The notes under the pieces: generated by a model
What the model saw: only the letters and a program-made list of their open reading frames with translations
What the model was told of the DNA's origin: nothing
The model's database searches: none
Part shown: positions 34,631 to 43,445 of the stretch, in pieces
Numbering within the stretch: position 1 is the stretch's first letter
Layout: every line of letters begins with the position of its first letter
Program-made: the position numbers and the translations under genes
Source: Xanthobacteraceae bacterium
GTDB taxonomy: Bacteria; Pseudomonadota; Alphaproteobacteria; Rhizobiales; Xanthobacteraceae
Assembly (NCBI GenBank): GCA_029266425.1
Contig: JAQSWY010000012.1
Span: 1-64,000, forward strand
Reading direction: 5' to 3'
DNA: 64,000 nt

Positions 34631-35131
34631 TTAGACCTTCACCGGCTTCCGCCCCGTCCCCCGCGCCGCGCCTTTCGGCAAGCGGGTCGGCCAGCGCACC
34701 ATGTGGTCGACATAGTCGAGGAGCGGCACCTCATCCTCCAGTGCCGCCACGCGCTTGCGCACCGAGACGCCGGCGGCGTGGACGCTCTCCGGATCGCCGG
34801 AGACCAGCGGGTGCCACCAATAGAGGTCCCGCCCTTCCGCCACCAGCCGGTAGCCGCAGGACGGCGGCAGCCAACCGAGCGTACGCACGGCATCAGGGGT
34901 GAGACGCACACAATCCGGCACCTGCCCTTGCCGGTTCGCATAATCGCGGCAGCGGCAGCCGAAATCGTCCAGGAGCTTGCAGCCAATGTCGGTATAGGCG
35001 ATCTGGCCGGTATCCTCGTCCTCCAGCTTGACGAGGCAGCAGCGCCCGCAGCCGTCGCACAGGCTCTCCCATTCCGCGGAGTCCATCTGCTCCAGCGACT
35101 TGGTCTTCCAGAATGGGACGTCATTGCTCAT
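34631..35131 (-). CDS. YcgN/UPF0260-family cysteine-cluster protein
   Basis: Small cytoplasmic protein of 166 residues of the YkgJ/YcgN (CxxCxxCC) family. The cysteine cluster is CDGCGRCC (Cys25, Cys28, Cys31, Cys32), with further cysteines in [26 protein letters not shown] and PPSCGYR. This pattern is thought to chelate zinc or iron. The highly conserved tryptophan-rich [20 protein letters not shown] is also present. The biochemical role of the family is not established. It is divergent from the class A PBP gene. Confidence 0.88.
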   Translation of the reverse strand: MSNDVPFWKTKSLEQMDSAEWESLCDGCGRCCLVKLEDEDTGQIAYTDIGCKLLDDFGCRCRDYANRQGQVPDCVRLTPDAVRTLGWLPPSCGYRLVAEGRDLYWWHPLVSGDPESVHAAGVSVRKRVAALEDEVPLLDYVDHMVRWPTRLPKGAARGTGRKPVKV

Positions 35132-35240
35132 TTGCGCCTAAATAGTCCGGCACTCAGCAGTTTGCGAGCCTTAAGCTGACACTCGCATGGTCGCGGGCGC
35201 TCCGGTATAAGGTCGGAGACGCTCCCCGGGAGATGCAGGC

Positions 35241-37496
35241 GTGGACGAGACGCAGAAACCTGATGTGCCGGAAGGCGTTACCGCGCCCGCGCAGAATGCT
35301 GCCGGCGGTCAACCTGCTGCGCCGCCGGAAGACCAGAAGCCGGACAACAAGACTATCAAGAACCGCCTGCTCGCGCTCGATTCCTGGATCGATTCGACGA
35401 TCTACTCGCTCGGCGCCGGCCTTCGGAACGCCTGGGACGGCTTCGTCGCCTTCACCGAGCGCTTCAATGTGCAGGGCCCGGCGCGGTGGGGCGTCGAGAT
35501 CGCCTCCGAGGGCATGACCTGGGGCGCGGTCGGCGCGGTGCTGATGCTGGCGCTCGCCATCCCCGCCTTCCAGGAGACCTCCGACGACTGGCTGAAGCGC
35601 GCCGAGCTGTCGGTCGTGTTCCAGGATCGCTACGGCAATGTCATCGGCGAGCGCGGCATCCGGCACAACGACACCGTGCCGCTCGAGGAGTTCCCGGATC
35701 ACCTGATCAAGGCGGTGCTCGCCACCGAGGACCGGCGCTTCTACGAGCATTTCGGCATCGACATCGCCGGCACCTTCCGCGCCGTGCTGTCGAATGCCCG
35801 CGCCGGCGGCGTGGTGCAGGGTGGCTCCTCCATCACCCAGCAACTCGCCAAGAACCTGTTCCTGTCGAACGAGCGCACCATCGAGCGCAAGATCAAGGAA
35901 GCCTTCCTGGCGCTCTGGCTCGAATTCCACCTGACCAAGAACCAGATCCTGAAGCTCTATCTCGATCGCGCCTATATGGGCGGCGGCTCGTTCGGCGTGG
36001 ACGCCGCCGCGCAATATTATTTCGGCAAGTCGGCGCGCGACGTGAACCTCGCCGAAGCGGCGATGCTCGCCGGCCTGTTCAAGGCGCCCTCGAAGTTCGC
36101 CCCGCACGTCAATCTGCCGGCCGCCCGCGGGCGCGCCAGCGTGGTGCTCGACAATCTGGTCGATGCCGGCTTCATGACCGAGGGCCAGGTGTTCGGCGCC
36201 CGCCGCAACCCGGCGACCCCGGTCGACCGCAAGCTCGACGACGTGCCGGAATATTATCTCGACTACGCGTTCAACCAGGTGAAGGCGATCGTCGACACGC
36301 TGCCGAAGACCTATGCCGAGCGCTCCTTCGTGGTGCGCACCGCGCTCGACCCGAACATCCAGAAGGCCGCCGACACCGCGATCCGCGACGCCATCCGCCA
36401 GTTCGGCAAGGATTACGGCGCCAAGCAGTCGGCCATGGTGATCCTGGAGCCGAACGGCGCGCTCCGCGCCATGGTCGGCGGCACCGATTATGGCGAGAGC
36501 CAGTTCAACCGCGCCACCGACGCGCTGCGCCAGCCGGGCTCCTCGTTCAAGCCTTACGTCTACACCGCCGCGCTGATGACCGGTAAGTTCACCCCGCAGA
36601 CCATCGTGGTCGACGGGCCGATCTGCATCGGCAACTGGTGCCCGCAGAATTACGGCCGCTCCTATGCCGGCCGCATCCCGCTCACCACCGCGCTGACCCG
36701 CTCGCTCAACACCGTCGCGGTGAAGCTCGCGGAAGCCATCGGGCGCGGCCGCATCGTCGACCTCGCCCACGCCATGGGGGTGAAGAGCGAGCTCAAGATC
36801 ACCCGCGCGCTGCCCCTCGGCGCCGCCGAGGTGACGGTGGTCGACCAGGCGACGGGTTATGCGGTGTTCGCCAATAACGGCATGTCGGTCGACGCCCATA
36901 CCGTCATCGACATGCGCACCCCGAACGGCGATCCGGTGTGGAACTTCGACCGCAACGGGCCGAAGCCGCGACGCGTGGTCCCGGAGAAGGTGATCGCCCA
37001 GATCGTGCCGATGCTCAACAGCGTGGTGGAGAACGGCACCGGCCGGCGCGCCATGCTGCCGGGCGTGAAGGTGGCGGGCAAGACCGGCACCACCAATGCC
37101 TATCGCGACGCCTGGTTCGTCGGCTTCACCGGCAATTATGTGGGTGCCATCTGGTTCGGCAATGACGACTACGCCCCCACCCGCAAGATGACCGGCGGCA
37201 CGCTGCCGGCGATGACCTGGCAGAAGGTTATGGCGTTCGCCCACCAAGGCATCGAGCTGAAGAATCCGCCCTCGCTCGAAGGCCAGCCGCCGCCCAAGCT
37301 CGACGGCGCGGTGGCGCAGGCGACGCCGCTGGAGATCGAAGGCGCGGTGATGCGGCCGGTGACGCTCTCCCCGGTCGCCGCCGGCCGGCTGCTGCGTATC
37401 GAGAAACTGCTGCGCGAGGCCACGCTCGAAGGCCCGCCGGTGCGCCCGCGCCCAACCGCTGCCATCGATGCCGCCAACACGCCGGCAGGCAATTGA
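35241..37496 (+). CDS. Class A penicillin-binding protein (PBP1-type transglycosylase/transpeptidase)
   Basis: Bifunctional peptidoglycan synthase of 751 residues, starting at a GTG preceded by GGGAG. A proline-rich cytoplasmic N-terminus (about 1-75) and a transmembrane helix (about 92-112) lead to the GT51 domain with catalytic Glu163 (LATEDRRFYEHFGID) and GGSSITQQLAKNLFL. The transpeptidase domain has Ser434-x-x-Lys437 (PGSSFKPY), SLN at 488-490 and KTGTT from Lys614. The long cytoplasmic tail before the helix resembles alphaproteobacterial PBP1C/PBP1b-type enzymes, but I do not assign a paralog. DUF1214 and DUF1254 genes follow in the same direction. Confidence 0.95.
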   Translation: MDETQKPDVPEGVTAPAQNAAGGQPAAPPEDQKPDNKTIKNRLLALDSWIDSTIYSLGAGLRNAWDGFVAFTERFNVQGPARWGVEIASEGMTWGAVGAVLMLALAIPAFQETSDDWLKRAELSVVFQDRYGNVIGERGIRHNDTVPLEEFPDHLIKAVLATEDRRFYEHFGIDIAGTFRAVLSNARAGGVVQGGSSITQQLAKNLFLSNERTIERKIKEAFLALWLEFHLTKNQILKLYLDRAYMGGGSFGVDAAAQYYFGKSARDVNLAEAAMLAGLFKAPSKFAPHVNLPAARGRASVVLDNLVDAGFMTEGQVFGARRNPATPVDRKLDDVPEYYLDYAFNQVKAIVDTLPKTYAERSFVVRTALDPNIQKAADTAIRDAIRQFGKDYGAKQSAMVILEPNGALRAMVGGTDYGESQFNRATDALRQPGSSFKPYVYTAALMTGKFTPQTIVVDGPICIGNWCPQNYGRSYAGRIPLTTALTRSLNTVAVKLAEAIGRGRIVDLAHAMGVKSELKITRALPLGAAEVTVVDQATGYAVFANNGMSVDAHTVIDMRTPNGDPVWNFDRNGPKPRRVVPEKVIAQIVPMLNSVVENGTGRRAMLPGVKVAGKTGTTNAYRDAWFVGFTGNYVGAIWFGNDDYAPTRKMTGGTLPAMTWQKVMAFAHQGIELKNPPSLEGQPPPKLDGAVAQATPLEIEGAVMRPVTLSPVAAGRLLRIEKLLREATLEGPPVRPRPTAAIDAANTPAGN

Positions 37497-37582
37497 TGCG
37501 CAACTGACCGGGAACAATTGACGATTGGCCGCGGCGCCATCATGCATGGCGCGGCAGAAACATTTCGGATCGCCTCAGAGCC

Positions 37583-38158
37583 GTGCGCGCCTTCTCCTTC
37601 CTCACCACACTCGCCATCGGCGGCACCGTCGGCCTCGGCTTGACCTGGTTCGCCACGGTGAGCGGCTATGGGCTCGGCGCGGTCGAGGCCGGGCCGTGGC
37701 GTGCCTGGCCGAAATCCGGCACCGAAGACGCCGACCCCTACGCCCTCGCCTCGCTCGCCCGCGCCGGCGAACTGCCGCTGGAGCAGGCCGACGGCCTCGC
37801 CTTCATCGCCGCCACCGACGATAATGGCAGCGCCCTCGACGGGCGTTGCGACATCAAGCTCACCGGCAAGCTGCCGCAGGCGCGGTTCTGGACGCTGACC
37901 CTGACCGACAGCCGCGGCCGGCTGATCGACAACGCCGCCAATCGATTCGGCTTCACCAGCGCGGAGGCGGTGTGGAACGCCGACGGCACGGTCACCATCG
38001 CGCTTGGGCCGAGGGCGCGGCCGGGCAATTGGCTGCCGACCGGCGCACGCGACCGGGTGGCGCTGACGCTCCGGCTCTATGACGCACCGGTGGGCCTCGC
38101 CACCCGCACCAGCGACGCGCCTGACATGCCGACCCTGATCACGGAGCGCTGCCCGTGA
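37583..38158 (+). CDS. DUF1214-domain exported protein
   Basis: Protein of 191 residues from a GTG start, with an N-terminal hydrophobic segment (about 4-26) that is a signal anchor or signal peptide. The rest is the DUF1214 fold (FWTLTLTDSRGRLIDNAANRFGFTSAEAVWNADGTVTIALGP). In many proteins DUF1254 and DUF1214 are fused; here they are two adjacent genes, this one first and the DUF1254 gene ten bases after it. Function is unknown; location next to the PBP suggests the envelope, without proof. Confidence 0.85.
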   Translation: MRAFSFLTTLAIGGTVGLGLTWFATVSGYGLGAVEAGPWRAWPKSGTEDADPYALASLARAGELPLEQADGLAFIAATDDNGSALDGRCDIKLTGKLPQARFWTLTLTDSRGRLIDNAANRFGFTSAEAVWNADGTVTIALGPRARPGNWLPTGARDRVALTLRLYDAPVGLATRTSDAPDMPTLITERCP

Positions 38159-38168
38159 GGAACGCGCC

Positions 38169-38714
38169 ATGAGGAACCTCGGGCTCCCGATTGCGGTGGG
38201 GCTGGTGCTGGCCGGCATCGTGCATCTGGTCAGCGTGCTGATCATGCCCAATTTCGCCGAGCGCGACGCCTATTCGCGGCTCTCGGTGATCGGCAGCACC
38301 AATGTGGTGGCGCAGATCGACGACCCGACCCCATTCGGCGCCGTGCTGCCGGCCACCGATCCGGCCTTCGTGACCGCGGTGTGCCTCTATGATCTCGGCG
38401 ACGGACCGCTGCGCCTGCGGGTGCCGACCACCGGCGACTACACCTCGGTGTCGTTCTACACGCGACGGGGTCTTGCCTTCTACGCCATCAACGACCGCTC
38501 GGCCGGCCGCCGCGTGATCGAGCTCGATCTCATGAACGCCAAGCAGAAGGCGGCGCTGCCAGACGACGAGGAAGTCACCGCCGCCGACCGGCTGATCGTG
38601 GTGGCGCCGGAGAATGAGGGCATCGTGCTGATGCGGGCGCTCTCCCGCGAGCGCGGCGCCCGCGAAGACATCAAGCGCCGGATGGACGCCGCGACCTGCG
38701 GGGTGCCGTCGTAA
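38169..38714 (+). CDS. DUF1254-domain exported protein
   Basis: Protein of 181 residues with an N-terminal hydrophobic helix (about 6-27) and a DUF1254 domain (FAERDAYSRLSVIGSTNVVAQI, TAVCLYDLGDGPLRLRVPTTGDYTSVSFYTRRGLAFYAINDR). It starts ten bases after the DUF1214 gene stop and surely shares its transcript. The pair corresponds to the two halves of larger DUF1254-DUF1214 proteins. No enzymatic role is known to me. Confidence 0.85.
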   Translation: MRNLGLPIAVGLVLAGIVHLVSVLIMPNFAERDAYSRLSVIGSTNVVAQIDDPTPFGAVLPATDPAFVTAVCLYDLGDGPLRLRVPTTGDYTSVSFYTRRGLAFYAINDRSAGRRVIELDLMNAKQKAALPDDEEVTAADRLIVVAPENEGIVLMRALSRERGAREDIKRRMDAATCGVPS

Positions 38715-38731
38715 GGGCCGCTCGGCTTGGG

Positions 38732-38827
38732 CATCCTACGAGGCCCGGCTTGGCAGGGCACCTCAGGATGAGGTCCATCCTTCACAACCTCATCCTGAGG
38801 TGCTCGCACAGCGAGCCTCGAAGGATG
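38732..38827. repeat. Family A REPIN-like repeat
   Basis: CATCCTACGAGG (one mismatch) ... CCTCGAAGGATG. Between the DUF1254 gene and a short minus-strand gene. Confidence 0.87.
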
Positions 38828-38843
38828 CTGAAGCCGATGCCCC

Positions 38844-39008
38844 CTACCCCTGCGCCACCTCGACCGGCGCCGGCTCGCCGCGGACGATGCGCACCACGGG
38901 CAAAATGACGATCTCCGCCTCGACCGGGGCGGCAGGCGGTGTCGGTTGCGCTGCGGCCGGCTCGGGCCGCGGGCGGCGATACGCGGATAGCTGCACTACG
39001 GACCCCAT
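38844..39008 (-). CDS. Short conserved-looking protein of unknown function (54 residues)
   Basis: Small gene with good signals: AGAGGA seven bases before the ATG and a full frame to TAG. The product begins MGSVVQLSAYRRPRPEPAAA, followed by a Pro/Ala-rich stretch and a hydrophobic-acidic C-terminus with alternating VEAEIVILPVVRIVRGEPAPVEV. No membrane segment. I do not recognise a family. It is divergent from the DUF2336 gene, with a CtrA-like motif between them. Confidence 0.6.
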   Translation of the reverse strand: MGSVVQLSAYRRPRPEPAAAQPTPPAAPVEAEIVILPVVRIVRGEPAPVEVAQG

Positions 39009-39066
39009 GGCACTGTCCTCTGGTGCGATGGCTTGTCGGCGCTGTTCCCGTTTCCCATGGTCATGG

Positions 39067-39082
39067 TTAAGGGTCCGCTAAC
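39067..39082. promoter_or_regulatory. CtrA-like motif TTAA-N7-CTAAC
   Basis: One mismatch from the CtrA consensus TTAA-N7-TTAA, followed by C. Lies between the divergent 54-residue and DUF2336 genes. Confidence 0.35.
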
Positions 39083-39143
39083 GATCACACCCTAATTTGC
39101 CGGTATTCGCGTCGGCGCGACGCGTGCGGCCCTTCCATCAACC

Positions 39144-40280
39144 ATGCCCGATCCAGCCGGTTCCACGCATAAAGACACGGTGCTCGCGGCACGTCGTTCG
39201 GGTCGCGATCCGCGCCCGGCGCTGCTGCGGCTGCTGGTCGCCCGCTATATTGCCGGCCGCGGCCACAGCGCCGCCGAGCGCCAGCGCTTTTCCGATCTCG
39301 CGATCCGGCTGTTCGACGTGGTCGACCTGCCCACCGCCAAGCGCGCCGCCACCGAGCTAGCCACCGCGCCGGAACTGCCTTATGCGCTGGCGCTGCACCT
39401 CGCGCGCGGGCCGATCGCCATCGCCGCACCGGTGCTGAGGCTCTCGTCCGTGCTCGACGAGGTGACGCTGATGGCGCTCACCGACACCACGACGCCGGAC
39501 CATGCGGCAGCGATGTCAGCGCGGCGCGAGGTCTCGCCGCTGCTCGCCAAGAAGCTCGCCGCCGTGCTGCACGCCTCGCGCGGGGTGGCAATGCCACGGC
39601 GCGAGCGAGGTTCGGCTCAAGCATTGCCGGAGCCCGACTTGCCGGTTCTTGATTTGCCCGCGGCCGACGTGCCCGCGCCCGACTTGGTCACGCCCGATCT
39701 CGCACCGCTGGCGCCCCCCGTGGAGGCCGTGCCGTTCCACGCCACGCCGGCCGGCTTCCGTGCCGCCACCGCGATGCAGCGCGCTGTCTTGTTCGATCAA
39801 CTCGCCTTGCTGCCGCCGCTTCCGATGGGCGCGCGCCTGCCCCGCGCCGGCGAGGCGCTCCTGGAGAAGCTGGAGCTGGCGGCGATGCGCCACCAGCCGG
39901 ACCTGCTCGCCTCGCTCCTGGAGAAGGCGGTCGGCGTCTCGGTCGAGACCGCCGCCAGCATCTTCAGCGATGACAGCGGCGAGGCGCTGGTGGTGGTCGG
40001 CCGCGCCCTCGGCATACCGTTCGACACGGTGGCGCGCCTGATCTTCGTGCTCAACCCTTCGCTCGGCCGCTCGGTGACCCGGGTGTTCGCCCTTGCCGAT
40101 CTCCATGAGCGGCTCAGCGAAATGAGCGCCCAGCATCTCCTCGCCGCCTGGCGCGGCGGGCGCCGCGCCCCGGCGCTGCGCATGGAGGAACTGCCTTCGA
40201 TGCGCAGCTTCGGCCAGAAGCGCCGCAGGAGCGAGGCGCCGGCGAGCGAGGCGGGCGAGCGGAATAGAAGGGGTGGGTAA
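39144..40280 (+). CDS. DUF2336-family protein
   Basis: Cytoplasmic helical protein of 378 residues. DUF2336 is found almost only in alphaproteobacteria and has no assigned activity known to me. The N-terminal part shows HEAT-like helices (FSDLAIRLFDVVDLPTAKRAATELATAPELPYALALHLARGPIAIAAPVLRLSSVLDE). A Pro/Asp-rich linker with repeated PDLPVLDLPAADVPAPDLVTPDL follows at about 155-195. The C-terminal helical domain includes VSVETAASIFSDDSGEALVVVGRALGIPFDTVARLIFVLNP. Alone on the plus strand; a family B repeat follows. Confidence 0.85.
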   Translation: MPDPAGSTHKDTVLAARRSGRDPRPALLRLLVARYIAGRGHSAAERQRFSDLAIRLFDVVDLPTAKRAATELATAPELPYALALHLARGPIAIAAPVLRLSSVLDEVTLMALTDTTTPDHAAAMSARREVSPLLAKKLAAVLHASRGVAMPRRERGSAQALPEPDLPVLDLPAADVPAPDLVTPDLAPLAPPVEAVPFHATPAGFRAATAMQRAVLFDQLALLPPLPMGARLPRAGEALLEKLELAAMRHQPDLLASLLEKAVGVSVETAASIFSDDSGEALVVVGRALGIPFDTVARLIFVLNPSLGRSVTRVFALADLHERLSEMSAQHLLAAWRGGRRAPALRMEELPSMRSFGQKRRRSEAPASEAGERNRRGG

Positions 40281-40291
40281 AATTTAGTGCC

Positions 40292-40377
40292 CTCATCCTC
40301 GGGCTTGACCCGGGGATCCAGCCAAGCCGCATGCACCCGCTTGAAGTCTGGGTCCCCGGGTCAAGCCCGGGGATGAG
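40292..40377. repeat. Family B palindromic repeat
   Basis: Variant ends CTCATCCTCGGGCTTGACCC and CCCGGGGATGAG; between the convergent DUF2336 and DUF1491 genes. Confidence 0.85.
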
Positions 40378-40396
40378 GGGTGGCAGGGAGGAATTC

Positions 40397-40744
40397 CTAC
40401 CCCTCCTCCGACAGCTCCAGGAAATGCCGCCCCTCGCGATCCTCGATCTCGACGAACCACAGGTCCGGGTCGAAATCGATCTCGCGCACCATGCGCGCCT
40501 CGGCCTCCGCCTCCGGCGAGCCGGGTGCGACGACGGTGCGGAACCGGCGCTCGCCAGGGTCGTCGGTGCCGAACAATGAGGGCATGGCCGGGCCATAGAG
40601 CGCCGCCGAGCCGTCGAGCTGCGTCACCTTGACGAAGATGGCGCCGGCCTCCTCGGCGCCGCGCCGGCGCACCGCGGCGAAGGCGCCGACGCCATTCGCC
40701 CGGCGCACCAGCGCGGAGACCACGATGCCGCTCTTCAGTCGCAT
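40397..40744 (-). CDS. DUF1491-family protein
   Basis: Small acidic cytoplasmic protein of 115 residues belonging to DUF1491, an alphaproteobacterial family. Conserved stretches are the N-terminal RLKSGIVVSALVRRANGVGAFAAVRRRGAEEAGAIFVKV and the C-terminal DFDPDLWFVEIEDREGR. Function unknown. It starts six bases after the stop of the peptidoglycan-binding protein gene, and both follow a DivJ-like kinase, so the three form one transcription unit. Confidence 0.85.
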   Translation of the reverse strand: MRLKSGIVVSALVRRANGVGAFAAVRRRGAEEAGAIFVKVTQLDGSAALYGPAMPSLFGTDDPGERRFRTVVAPGSPEAEAEARMVREIDFDPDLWFVEIEDREGRHFLELSEEG

Positions 40745-40750
40745 CGCGGG

Positions 40751-41506
40751 CTACTCAATGGAGGTGCCGGCGACTGCGTTCAGCTCGCGCACCACGCGGT
40801 CCGAAACCTCGCCGGAGATCGGCAGGCGACGGTCGCGCTCGAAGCGCTCGATCGCCTCCTTGGTCGCGGCGCCGCCCCGCCCGTCGATGCGGATCGGGCC
40901 ATAGCCGATATCGGCGAGCGCCTTCTGCACCGCCAGCACGCGCGGCGACATCATTTCGGCCGGCGGGCGCACCGAACCGATAATCTCGGACGAGAGCGCG
41001 CCGATGCCGGTTTGCGCCGGCGCGCGCGCGGGTATCACCGCGGGCGGGGGCGCGAGTTCGAGGGGTTTGAAATCGGCGGATTTGATATCGGTGGGCTTCG
41101 CGGCAGCCGGCCTGACCGCCGCCGGAGGCTTGGGCGGGGTCGCCGGCTTGGCCGGAGCCACGGCCGGCTTCGGCACCGGCCGGGCGGCGGGCGCAGCAGC
41201 CGGTTGCGGCGCGGCCTGCTGCGGGGCCGGCGGCGGTGTCGGCACCTGACGTGCCTCCGGCGGCACCGGGACCGGCAGCGGCACCACGGCCTCGCCGCCC
41301 AGAAGGCCGGGCAGCATGTCGGGCAGCCGGTGGCGCCCACCCTGCAAGGCGAGGGCGTTCACCAGCACCGTCGCGCTCGCGGCGACAGCGATCAGCAGCA
41401 TGAAGAGATCCGAGCGCCGGGCGGGCATCAGCCGCGCCACCGCAGAGCCGGCGCGGCCGGCAAGGCCCGGTTCGTCGATCAGTTCGGCAGCATAGGTCCG
41501 GGGCAT
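40751..41506 (-). CDS. Membrane-anchored peptidoglycan-binding (PGBD1) protein
   Basis: Protein of 251 residues with a cytoplasmic N-terminus, a single transmembrane helix (about 33-53), a Pro/Ala/Lys-rich spacer (about 70-150) and a C-terminal peptidoglycan-binding domain 1 (about 185-245, VLAVQKALADIGYGPIRIDGRGGAATKEAIERFERDRRLP). This architecture spans the inner membrane and touches the wall. ATG 41506 is supported by GAGGAG eight bases upstream. It lies 12 bases after the DivJ-like kinase gene and six before DUF1491, suggesting a link between cell-cycle signalling and wall sensing. Confidence 0.87.
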   Translation of the reverse strand: MPRTYAAELIDEPGLAGRAGSAVARLMPARRSDLFMLLIAVAASATVLVNALALQGGRHRLPDMLPGLLGGEAVVPLPVPVPPEARQVPTPPPAPQQAAPQPAAAPAARPVPKPAVAPAKPATPPKPPAAVRPAAAKPTDIKSADFKPLELAPPPAVIPARAPAQTGIGALSSEIIGSVRPPAEMMSPRVLAVQKALADIGYGPIRIDGRGGAATKEAIERFERDRRLPISGEVSDRVVRELNAVAGTSIE

Positions 41507-41518
41507 ACGCAACACTCC

Positions 41519-43366
41519 TCAGGCCCGCTTTTTCTGCGGTTGGTTCGTGTCATCGGGAAGGCGGTTCTCACCCACCGGGCGCGGCTCGTGTGGAGGACGC
41601 GCGGCGAGCCGGGCGAGCCGCGAGCCGGCGGTCGCCGCGCCAGGCAAAGGCAAATGCACGGCGACGCGAGTGCCGCCGCCGACATGGCTGTCGATCTCGA
41701 CCCGGCCGCCATGCAGCGCCGCCAGCCCCTTCACCACGGAAAGGCCGAGGCCGGTGCCCTCATAGGGCCGGTCATAGGAGGAGCGAGCCTGGAAGAAGGG
41801 CTCGCCGAGCCGGCGCAGATCCGCCTCGCAAATGCCGATGCCGGTATCGGCCACCCGCATCACCAGCGCCCCCGCCGCCATCTCCGCCGAGACCGTGACG
41901 CTGCCGCCGCGCGGGGTGAACTTCACCGCATTGGCGAGGAGGTTCAGCACGATCTGGCGCAGCGCCCTCTTGTCGAGCATCACATCGGGCAGCGCCAGCG
42001 GGATCTCGGTGATGACGCGCACGCCCGCCCCTTCGGCCTTCAGCGCCACCATGGAGATGCAGCCGGCCAGCAGGTTCCGGACGTCGACGCTCTCCGGGGT
42101 GAGCTCGAAGCCGCCGGATTCGATGCGCGACAGGTCGAGGATGCCGTTCACCACGCCGAGCAGGTGCTGGCCGCTGTCGTGGATCAGCTTCGCATAGTCG
42201 GCGCGGCGCTCCAGCGGCACCATGCTGGCATCGCCGCTCATCAGGATCTCGGAGAAGCCGATGATGGCGTTGAGCGGGGTGCGCAGCTCGTGGCTCATGC
42301 TGGCGAGGAAGCGGGTCTTGGCCAGATCGGCGTTCTCCGCCGCCTGGCGGGCGCCATCGAGCACCAGTTCATTGCGCTTGCGGTCGGAGATGTCGCGGGT
42401 CACCGCCACCACCTGCCGGCCGCCGGTCGCCTCCGGGTTCTCGCCGGGCCAGCCGTCAATGGCGCGGGATCGCATCTCCACCCAGATGAACTCCGGATCG
42501 CGGGCGCGGGCATCGTCGCGGCGGACGCGGAATTCGATCTCGCTGGCGCCGTCGCGGGCGGCGTCGGCCAGCGCGGTGAGATAGGCAGGCCGGTCGCCGA
42601 CATGGACGCGTTCGAACAGCCCGTTGCCCAGCAGCGCCTCGCCGGCCGCGCCGAACAGCGCCTGTGCCGCAGGGGAGGCGAACACCACGCCGCCCGAGCG
42701 GGCGTGGCGGGTGATGACGTCGGTCATGTTCTGCGCCAGCAGATGGTAGCGCGCCTCGTGCATGCGGGTGAGGCGCTCGCCGGTCGCGCGCACGTGACCG
42801 GCGCTCATGGCCAGCGCGCAGACATAGAGCGTGGCAGCAAGAAAGCTGACGAGCCGCAGCACGGTCTCATCGACCGCGAGCGGCACCGGCGGCGGCAGCA
42901 GGCCGAGCACGCCGGCGCCGAACAGCGCGGCGGCAACGCCGACCGCCATCGCTGCGGCGCAGGCGAGCGTGCGGCGCGAGCCGGCGAACACCGCTTCCAG
43001 CGGCATCACCAGCAGCCAGGGCAGCACGAACGAGGAAAGCCCGCCGGTGATCGCGCCCACGGTGGCGACGAGGCCGGCCAATGTCAGGGAGGACAGCAGG
43101 TGCGCGGCCTCGAACCGGCCATTGCGCGAAAGTAGCGCGGCGATGCCGATCGGCGCCAGCAGCCAGGCGAAGACAACCGCCTCGGCAATGCCCGGGGCGC
43201 CGCGCAGCGCCAGGAACACCGGCAGTGCCGCGAGCGCGCAGGCCCCGCCGGCGAGGTGCGAGGCGATGAATCCACGATGCTTCGCCGCCGTCAGCGCGTC
43301 GCGCCGCGCGGACGGATGCACCAGCGCATCAAGATACGCTGCAAGTTGGAGAGACGTGGAACCCAT
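41519..43366 (-). CDS. DivJ-like PAS sensor histidine kinase
   Basis: Membrane kinase of 615 residues. Six to seven hydrophobic segments at about 30-190 form a compact N-terminal membrane domain. One PAS domain (about 205-330), HisKA with His359 in SMSHELRTPLNAIIGFSEI, and a HATPase domain (DTGIGICEADLRRLGEPFFQ ... GLGLSVVKGLAALHGG) follow. The multi-span N-terminus plus PAS is the DivJ arrangement, the kinase that opposes PleC in DivK control; assignment is by architecture, not proven orthology. The start MGSTSLQLAAYLDALVHPS at 43366 is chosen; the frame extends to 43468 through DNA that does not look coding. First gene of the kinase, PGBD1 and DUF1491 operon. Confidence 0.85.
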   Translation of the reverse strand: MGSTSLQLAAYLDALVHPSARRDALTAAKHRGFIASHLAGGACALAALPVFLALRGAPGIAEAVVFAWLLAPIGIAALLSRNGRFEAAHLLSSLTLAGLVATVGAITGGLSSFVLPWLLVMPLEAVFAGSRRTLACAAAMAVGVAAALFGAGVLGLLPPPVPLAVDETVLRLVSFLAATLYVCALAMSAGHVRATGERLTRMHEARYHLLAQNMTDVITRHARSGGVVFASPAAQALFGAAGEALLGNGLFERVHVGDRPAYLTALADAARDGASEIEFRVRRDDARARDPEFIWVEMRSRAIDGWPGENPEATGGRQVVAVTRDISDRKRNELVLDGARQAAENADLAKTRFLASMSHELRTPLNAIIGFSEILMSGDASMVPLERRADYAKLIHDSGQHLLGVVNGILDLSRIESGGFELTPESVDVRNLLAGCISMVALKAEGAGVRVITEIPLALPDVMLDKRALRQIVLNLLANAVKFTPRGGSVTVSAEMAAGALVMRVADTGIGICEADLRRLGEPFFQARSSYDRPYEGTGLGLSVVKGLAALHGGRVEIDSHVGGGTRVAVHLPLPGAATAGSRLARLAARPPHEPRPVGENRLPDDTNQPQKKRA

Positions 43367-43428
43367 ACGCACAACCGATGCCGGCGCTCGCGTGCGCCGC
43401 TTCAAGATCGCAATGTGACAGGCGGCGC

Positions 43429-43445
43429 TTAACCAACATCTAAAC
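43429..43445. promoter_or_regulatory. CtrA-like motif TTAA-N7-CTAA upstream of the DivJ-like gene
   Basis: TTAA at 43429-43432 and CTAAAC at 43440-43445, seven-base spacing, one mismatch from the CtrA consensus. Lies about 65 bases upstream of the DivJ-like start, between divergent genes. Confidence 0.35.

Noticed and set aside
35154..37547. 797-codon minus-strand frame opposite the class A PBP gene
   Set aside because: The PBP on the other strand has all catalytic motifs; the opposing product has no coherent domain.
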